Assembly: GCA_016267585.1 (NCBI GenBank)
Contig: JACQUT010000169.1
Span: 1-5,319 of the forward strand
Reading direction: 5' to 3'
DNA: 5,319 nucleotides
Origin: Cyanobacteria bacterium NC_groundwater_1444_Ag_S-0.65um_54_12
Lineage (GTDB): Bacteria; Cyanobacteriota; Sericytochromatia; S15B-MN24; VGJW01
Part shown: in pieces, positions 1-4,491 of the stretch
Position numbering within the stretch: the first letter of the stretch is position 1
How the letters are laid out: each line of letters opens with the position of its first letter
Notes under the pieces: model-generated
What the model saw: only the letters and a program-made list of their open reading frames with translations
Database searches by the model: none
Told to the model about the DNA's origin: nothing
Translations under genes and position numbers: made by a program

Positions 1-36
1 AATTAGAACCATCTGGGAACTTTCCCTTTCCCATAC

Positions 37-41
37 GGAGG
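37..41 (+). promoter_or_regulatory. Shine-Dalgarno site of the response regulator gene
   Basis: GGAGG lies 5 bases before the ATG at 47. This is a canonical, strong ribosome binding site and supports that ATG as the true start. The first codons also read straight into the first beta strand of a receiver domain (MRVLIMEAD), which leaves no room for a longer N-terminus. Confidence 0.85.
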
Positions 42-46
42 AAAAG

Positions 47-829
47 ATGCGCGTTCTCATCATGGAAGCCGATCCCGGGACAGCCGAGGTTCTGGCATTT
101 GCACTCAAAAATGCTGGCTGGGGGGTAGAGCGTGTCGCTAGTGCCCGGGTAGGCATAGATTGTGCCCTGGCCGGCCAAATCGGAGCGGTAATCGTAGATC
201 AGTCACTGTCTGATATGAACGGCTTCGATGTTTGCCGTATTCTTCGGCAAAATCATGACCTACCTATCATGCTGATGACTGCCTGTACTAGAGAGGAAAC
301 TGTGCTTCGTGCCTTTGCTGCCGGTGCGGACGATGTCATGATAAAACCTTTGCGACTGGCAGAGCTAGTTGCGAGGATCCAGGCCATTATTCGCCGAGCA
401 GCTAGTAGACAAGAAACTAGCGAACCTACCATGATCGAGCGTGGACTTTTGCGACTTGATCGCAATCGTCTGGAAGTGACTATTGTCGGGCGGCCAGAGC
501 CAGTTCGGCTGACACCGCTGGAAGCCAGGTTACTAGGCCTTCTCATGCGCAATGCTAATCAGGTGATGTCAAAGGTTCGCCTGCAAGAACTAGTTTGGGG
601 TTATCAGAATGATTCCAGTGGAGATCTGCTAAAAACCCACATTCGCCATCTAAGGGTGAAAATCGAGCAAAATCCTAGTCTTCCTAAACATATTCAGACT
701 ATTAATGGCGTAGGATATACGTTCGTGTTACCCAAGACCCACGAGGTAGCTGATCTTACCGTAGGTGTGCCGGCCGCTGGCGGCATTACGCTTTACCCGG
801 CAGAGCATGCCAGCATGGCGGCTTCCTGA
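47..829 (+). CDS. OmpR/PhoB-family response regulator (atypical receiver + winged helix)
   Basis: This is a two-component response regulator, predicted to be a cytoplasmic DNA-binding transcription factor of 260 residues. Residues 1-118 form a CheY-like receiver with the phospho-acceptor D51 (VIVDQSL), the switch threonine T78 (MLMTA) and the conserved lysine K100 (IKPL). Residues about 130-228 form an OmpR-type winged helix: LTPLEARLL opens it, LLKTHIRHLRVKIE is the recognition helix region and INGVGYTF is the closing wing. The last 30 residues are an extra tail without a recognisable domain. Two receiver positions are unusual: the acidic pair before the first loop is E7-A8 instead of E/D-D (D9 is the next residue), and the aromatic switch position usually Tyr/Phe is V97. 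Phosphorylation or Mg2+ binding may therefore be altered (inference). No histidine kinase lies next to it, so its partner and targets are unknown. The family is certain; the specific regulon cannot be assigned. Confidence 0.95.
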   Translation: MRVLIMEADPGTAEVLAFALKNAGWGVERVASARVGIDCALAGQIGAVIVDQSLSDMNGFDVCRILRQNHDLPIMLMTACTREETVLRAFAAGADDVMIKPLRLAELVARIQAIIRRAASRQETSEPTMIERGLLRLDRNRLEVTIVGRPEPVRLTPLEARLLGLLMRNANQVMSKVRLQELVWGYQNDSSGDLLKTHIRHLRVKIEQNPSLPKHIQTINGVGYTFVLPKTHEVADLTVGVPAAGGITLYPAEHASMAAS

Positions 830-859
830 CAAGGTCAGGCATCAGAAATGTGCCCGGCT

Positions 860-900
860 TCTCTTACTAGTGGCGCTAAATTGAGCGTCGCTATAAGAGA
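860..900 (+). terminator. Long imperfect hairpin between the regulator and the zinc-module gene
   Basis: Bases 860-877 pair with 884-900 to give a 17-bp stem with a single unpaired C at 867, two G-T wobbles (873/888 and 871/890) and a 6-base AAATTG loop. The outer seven pairs (TCTCTTA with TAAGAGA) are perfect. It starts 31 bases after the regulator's stop codon, a typical place for a transcription terminator. The sequence after the stem (TTCATTG) is only moderately T-rich, so it could instead be a 5' leader structure of the next gene, an RNA-stabilising element or a protein binding site. The structure itself is plain in the sequence; the role is inferred. Confidence 0.5.
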
Positions 901-946
901 TTCATTGCTAAAATAGTTCTTGCACTACAGTCGAGCGAACGAGATT

Positions 947-951
947 GGTGG
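947..951 (+). promoter_or_regulatory. Possible Shine-Dalgarno site for the TTG start at 958
   Basis: GGTGG stands 6 bases before the TTG codon at 958. It is only a moderate match, but the reading frame offers no ATG, GTG or other TTG between the upstream in-frame stop (877-879) and 958. The ATG at 953 is in another frame and meets a TGA after two codons. TTG is therefore the most likely start. Confidence 0.5.
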
Positions 952-957
952 CATGCA

Positions 958-2145
958 TTGAACCATTTGTGCCGTATCCATCCAGTGCCTGCTACTGGTA
1001 CTTGTGGAAATTGCCGAGCATACACCTGTAATAAATGCGCCAAAGTTGGCCGCAATTGCCCATATTGCAAGCTAGCCACCATACAAGACATACCAGAAGC
1101 GAGCGCTAGCCAGTCAGACTGTGTCAAGCATCCGATGATTCAGGCTAGTGCCAGTTGCCCCGATTGCCAGCAGCTCTTCTGTCCTTCTTGCTTGGGTCCA
1201 CTCGGGCGCTGTTTGGAATGCGAAGCCAAAGCTAGTTACCAGGAATTACCGGTAGAAGAACGAAGTTCACATACCAAGCGCGCTAGCGGTAGCCTGGCTG
1301 CAACCGCGGAGGAATCGGCCATGGCATCCGGGCATCCGGAAAAACCAAGCCGCTACTCCAAGCATTCCAGCGGAAGTCTATCAGCCGCTAAAGACAAACC
1401 AGCTACTTCTTTTCGGCGCATGGCGGAACAAGAGCGGGAAACCAGTGGAAAGCCCGGGCAGCAGCAACATTATAGCGACACGCCGCGCTATTTGACCGCT
1501 ACGCGCTGGGCGATCGGAATTGCCATTTTGGCTGGACTAGGTTGGTTCGCTATAGCGCAGTACCAGACAATCGAACGCGCGCGGCAAGCACAGCACCGTC
1601 CGGACGGCAAAGGCAAATTAGCTAGTCAACTATCAGGAGCCACTTCAGCTGTAACGGTCGAAGATTTGATGACCCAGCTGGAAACTGGTGAAGACTCCCC
1701 GGAAGCCGCTGCAGCTGCAGACGATCTCTTGAAGCAAATAGAGACCGGTCAAGCAGGTGATGTCCCACCGGCAGCCCCTGGCAAGGCACAACTGCGGCGA
1801 ACCGAGACCTTGCCAGAAGAACCAAGGCAACAGACACGATACACCCGATGGCAGGCAGCGCAGCAGCCCTACAAGCTAGCGGTAAGTATCGTCTCGCCGC
1901 CAACGGGATCCCAGGTTCGAGGGATAACCGCGGTAACTGCTCGGGTAATGGGAGCGGTCAACATCAATCGGTTGGAATTCCAGGTAAATGGCCAATGGCA
2001 AGGTCTTTCGAACCATCCTCCCTTCAGGTTTGAATGGGATACCAGCTCGCAGCATAATGGTCCAGCGACCCTACGAGTTATTGCTTTCGATCAGCTGGGC
2101 AAAGTGCATGCTTCACTGCCTATCAAGGTAGTAATAAGCAACTGA
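958..2145 (+). CDS. Membrane protein with tandem B-box-like zinc modules and C-terminal Ig-like domain
   Basis: The protein has 395 residues, a TTG start and no gene name that I recognise. Residues 5-37 and 55-88 are two copies of a Cys/His module: C-x2-H-x7/8-C-x2-C-x4-C-x2-C-x6-C-x2-C, with ligand candidates C5, H8, C16, C19, C24, C27, C34, C37 and C55, H58, C67, C70, C75, C78, C85, C88. The pattern resembles B-box/treble-clef zinc binding domains. A low-complexity Ser/Lys-rich linker follows (about 95-175), then one hydrophobic helix at about 184-201, a second acidic/Ala-rich linker, and a bacterial Ig-like domain (about 305-394; VSIVSPPTGSQV opening, LEFQVNG, FEWDTS, LRVIAFDQLGKV). The probable topology is N-terminus inside and Ig domain outside. 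It sits 6 bp before the BtuF-like gene, probably in one operon. It may be an adaptor or scaffold (inference); no catalytic motif is visible. Confidence 0.85.
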   Translation: MNHLCRIHPVPATGTCGNCRAYTCNKCAKVGRNCPYCKLATIQDIPEASASQSDCVKHPMIQASASCPDCQQLFCPSCLGPLGRCLECEAKASYQELPVEERSSHTKRASGSLAATAEESAMASGHPEKPSRYSKHSSGSLSAAKDKPATSFRRMAEQERETSGKPGQQQHYSDTPRYLTATRWAIGIAILAGLGWFAIAQYQTIERARQAQHRPDGKGKLASQLSGATSAVTVEDLMTQLETGEDSPEAAAAADDLLKQIETGQAGDVPPAAPGKAQLRRTETLPEEPRQQTRYTRWQAAQQPYKLAVSIVSPPTGSQVRGITAVTARVMGAVNINRLEFQVNGQWQGLSNHPPFRFEWDTSSQHNGPATLRVIAFDQLGKVHASLPIKVVISN

Positions 2146-2151
2146 TCGAGC

Positions 2152-2976
2152 ATGTTAATGCTACTAGTGGCCGCCAGCCTGCTGGTACACGATGTATCCG
2201 GCCAGGTGATAGTCCCGTCAGCTAAGCTACGCATCATATCTACTGCGCCAGCTCTCACCGAAATCCTTTATGCCATCGGCGCCGGAACCAATCTGGTGGC
2301 AGCTTCTGACTACTGCAATTACCCCAAAGCAGCCAGGCTGCTTCCGCGCATCGGATCGCCGCGTGCGCTGAATGTAGAGAAGATCGTTTCCTTGCGTCCG
2401 CTGCTCATTGTAGCCGCGGCCGGCACCAAGGATCAGTGGAGAGCACTCGGACAGCTTACCAAGGCCCAGGTGTTCATGGCCGAGGAAGGCGGCGTTGCCG
2501 CCGTGCTAACTAATATCAGAGCACTGGGCCAAGTAACCGGTCAGTTCCCGGAGGCGACCGAGCTGGCTCGGCAAGTCGATCGAAAGATCCAGGAGATATC
2601 AGCCAAGACACGAAACCAGTCTCGCCCGCGCACCTTTTACATGGTATGGAATGATCCACTCATGACTGCTGGATCCGGCAGTTTTCTAGATGAATTGATA
2701 GGGCTAGCGGGCGGCGAAAATATCGGAAAAAATTGGCATGGTGTTTATCCTAGGCTATCATGGGAATCTTTGCTCTGGCGACCACCAGAGGTATTGCTGG
2801 GCCCCCGAAACCTCCGAGCAGCAGTAGAGGCTACCGCCAGGCGCCTAGGCGTCAATTATTTCGCTACCATCGATGAGGATATCATTTCTCGCCCCGGCCC
2901 CCGCATAATAACTGCTCTCGATCTGCTGCATCGAGCCATCCATCCGGCAACGCCTTCCACTGTCAACGCACGTTAA
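2152..2976 (+). CDS. BtuF-like (TroA-fold) substrate-binding protein
   Basis: This resembles the extracytoplasmic binding component of cobalamin/metal-chelate ABC importers. Family signatures are in order: IISTAPALTEILYAIG (28-43), the YCNYP motif (54-58) typical of BtuF-type proteins, LPRIG (64-68), VEKIVSLRPLLIVA (75-88), TAGSGSFLDELIGLAGGENIG (172-192), YPRLSWESLL (199-208) and RPGPRI (247-252) near the end. The 274-residue length fits the family. Residues 1-17 look like a short signal peptide, with a possible signal peptidase I site VSG/Q at 17/18 and no lipobox. The n-region has no Lys or Arg, which is unusual. ATG at 2152 has almost no room for a ribosome site; ATG at 2158 (two codons later) sits 7 bases after a GAG and may be the real start. 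The gene is in the same frame as the one before it and is probably translationally coupled. No permease or ATPase gene is in the window. Vitamin B12 is the best guess for ligand, but hemin or another chelate is possible. Confidence 0.85.
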   Translation: MLMLLVAASLLVHDVSGQVIVPSAKLRIISTAPALTEILYAIGAGTNLVAASDYCNYPKAARLLPRIGSPRALNVEKIVSLRPLLIVAAAGTKDQWRALGQLTKAQVFMAEEGGVAAVLTNIRALGQVTGQFPEATELARQVDRKIQEISAKTRNQSRPRTFYMVWNDPLMTAGSGSFLDELIGLAGGENIGKNWHGVYPRLSWESLLWRPPEVLLGPRNLRAAVEATARRLGVNYFATIDEDIISRPGPRIITALDLLHRAIHPATPSTVNAR

Positions 2977-3087
2977 CCCGACGCTACCGTTTAACGATCT
3001 TTCAACAAGCATTTCACGTCAGTCCGAGCGCCGGGGACAGGATTATCATCCTATATCAATTATCACAGTACCCCTACAAGGAGCGAT
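2977..3087. other. Short intergenic region before the subtilase gene
   Basis: This 111-bp gap holds the subtilase ribosome site and a small perfect hairpin AGGAT-TATC-ATCCT (3039-3052). A 6-bp inverted repeat, CGTTAA at 2971-2976 and TTAACG at 2991-2996, begins on the stop codon of the preceding gene. Neither has a T-tract, so no terminator can be called. The region is locally A/T-rich from 3042 to 3065 and is a plausible place for a promoter, but I find no convincing -35/-10 pair. Confidence 0.4.
3078..3083 (+). promoter_or_regulatory. Shine-Dalgarno site of the subtilase gene
   Basis: AAGGAG is a strong ribosome site. It lies 4 bases before GTG 3088 and 7 bases before the adjacent in-frame GTG 3091; the second spacing is more usual. 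An out-of-frame ATG at 3086 overlaps these codons but opens only a 16-codon frame. The protein differs by one residue between the two GTG starts. Confidence 0.75.
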
Positions 3088-4491
3088 GTGGTGGAAAATC
3101 GTAACTGGTTGCCGCTATCCCTGTGCACTCTGGTAGTTGCCGCCTGTGCTACACCGCAAAAGTTTCTGCCCTTATATGACAAGCCACTTCTCCCCAACGC
3201 TCAGTCAGTAGTCGTAAATCACGAAATTGTCGTTCGTTTGGAACCCGGAAGCTCACCAGGTGCTGAACTCACGGAAACTGGCCCCGACACCTACCTGTAT
3301 CGTCTGTCAGCTGGCGAAAGCATCGAATCCGCCATGCAAAAACTGGAAGCCCGGCCAGAAGTGATCGCTGCGAGCCAAAATATCCTATTTCATGCCGTGG
3401 AGGCAGCAGCGGCAATGTCAGTGCCAAATGATACGTTATTTGCCGAGCAATGGTATCTCCGAACTATCGATGCCCAGACGGCCTGGAGCAAAGCTAAAGG
3501 TAAAGCTGTCGTAGTGGCAGTGCTGGATTCCGGCATAGCTGCCGGTCACCCTGATCTGGCAGACCGTATTTTGGCGGGACGAAGCTTTGTACCAGGATCC
3601 GCCAAGCCGGTCGATGATTTTGGCCATGGCACTCATGTAGCGGGCCTGATCGGGGCGATCGCCAATAATGCCTTCGGCATAGCAGGTGTTGCGCCGGATG
3701 TTCGTATTCTGCCCATCAAGGTGCTGAATGAAGAAGGGATAGGAAAGCTAGATCAGATAGTGGCGGGAATACGCTATGCGCAAGCTGCTGGTGCGCAAAT
3801 CATCAACATGAGTTTCGCTTCTAGCCTGCCTTCAGCACTGCAAGATCAGGTAATTTCCGAGGGTATACAAGCTGGCATCGTCATGGTGGCGGCCGCTGGC
3901 AACGAGGGCACCGATGCTCCGATGTATCCCGCCGGTATACCCGGTGTGCTCGCTATTGGAGCAACAGACAAATCGGATAAGCGAACCGCTTTCTCTAATG
4001 GCGGAGAGCACGTGAAGCTAGCAGCCCCAGGTATTGAAATAGTCTCGACCATTCCAGAGCAGCTAGGAGCTTTTGGAGCCAAGAGTGGGACCAGCATGGC
4101 GACTCCCATCGTGGCTGGCGCGGTGGCTACCTTGCTTGCCATGAATCCCGCGTTGACGCCGGGCGAGATTGCCAATTTGCTTCATGAGACAGGACAGCCA
4201 ACAAAAGGCTTTGCGCCAGCTACGACCAGACGCCTCGATTTCGGAGCCGCCATGAATGCTGCTGTGCGCTATCTGGATCAACCCAGACCGCAGCCCTCAC
4301 TGCTGCCGGTACCCTCACCTGAGCCGACTGCTGCAACAAAAAATCGCCTACCGACCTGGGGCTTCGTGAAACCGGGAGGCGGAGTCACCAAGCCCGAACT
4401 GCCGAAAAATGACAAGAACGAAACCCCGCGGCCCCAGCCCACTACCAGGGGCGATCGCCTACCTAGCTGGGGTTTCGTGCCAATGCATTAA
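3088..4491 (+). CDS. Subtilisin-family (S8) serine protease, predicted lipoprotein
   Basis: This is a secreted subtilase of 467 residues. Residues 1-19 are a signal peptide ending in a lipobox (V17-A18-A19/C20), so lipid anchoring at C20 is predicted. Residues about 40-103 look like a fervidolysin/I9-type propeptide (EIVVRLEPG, then the helix before PEVIAASQNI). The catalytic domain spans about 118-395 with an intact triad: D147 (VLDSGI), H180 (GHGTHVAG) and S336 (GTSMATP), plus the oxyanion asparagine N272 (AAAGNEG). It most resembles thermitase-like subtilases. The C-terminal 70 residues are Pro-rich and carry a duplicated unit, PRPQP then RLPxWGFV (399-427 and 447-464), ending four residues before the last. 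The start is GTG 3088 or 3091. The gene follows the BtuF-like gene by 111 bp and overlaps the convergent purine enzyme gene by 29 bp. Activity is well supported by the motifs; the physiological substrate is unknown. Confidence 0.95.
   Translation: MVENRNWLPLSLCTLVVAACATPQKFLPLYDKPLLPNAQSVVVNHEIVVRLEPGSSPGAELTETGPDTYLYRLSAGESIESAMQKLEARPEVIAASQNILFHAVEAAAAMSVPNDTLFAEQWYLRTIDAQTAWSKAKGKAVVVAVLDSGIAAGHPDLADRILAGRSFVPGSAKPVDDFGHGTHVAGLIGAIANNAFGIAGVAPDVRILPIKVLNEEGIGKLDQIVAGIRYAQAAGAQIINMSFASSLPSALQDQVISEGIQAGIVMVAAAGNEGTDAPMYPAGIPGVLAIGATDKSDKRTAFSNGGEHVKLAAPGIEIVSTIPEQLGAFGAKSGTSMATPIVAGAVATLLAMNPALTPGEIANLLHETGQPTKGFAPATTRRLDFGAAMNAAVRYLDQPRPQPSLLPVPSPEPTAATKNRLPTWGFVKPGGGVTKPELPKNDKNETPRPQPTTRGDRLPSWGFVPMH
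4344..4368 (+). repeat. Direct repeat copy 1, encoding RLPTWGFV
   Basis: This 25-base segment matches 4455-4479 at 22 of 25 positions, as read by eye. Both copies are in the subtilase reading frame and encode the RLPxWGFV motif. With the preceding PRPQP motifs they indicate an internal duplication of the C-terminal tail. Confidence 0.8.
4455..4479 (+). repeat. Direct repeat copy 2, encoding RLPSWGFV
   Basis: This is the second copy of the 25-base repeat at 4344-4368, with three differences. Two of them (positions 4464 and 4466, giving CTAG) fall at the antisense stop codon of the convergent gene, whose TAG is the complement of 4463-4465. Copy 1 has CGA at the equivalent place and so no antisense stop there. 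Confidence 0.8.

Noticed and set aside
892..897. TATAAG as a -10 box for the zinc-module gene
   Set aside because: No acceptable -35 lies 16-18 bases upstream, and the bases are part of the hairpin stem.
891..1127. Small - strand open frame across the start of the zinc-module gene
   Set aside because: It overlaps the hairpin and the first zinc module and shows no domain; the Cys/His pattern on the + strand explains the sequence.
2971..2996. CGTTAA/TTAACG inverted repeat as a terminator of the BtuF-like gene
   Set aside because: The stem is only 6 A/T-rich base pairs with a 14-base loop and no T-run, well within chance.
3846..4175. 109-codon - strand open frame inside the subtilase gene
   Set aside because: It lies antisense to the conserved catalytic core of the subtilase, and its composition reflects that gene; no homologous motif is visible.
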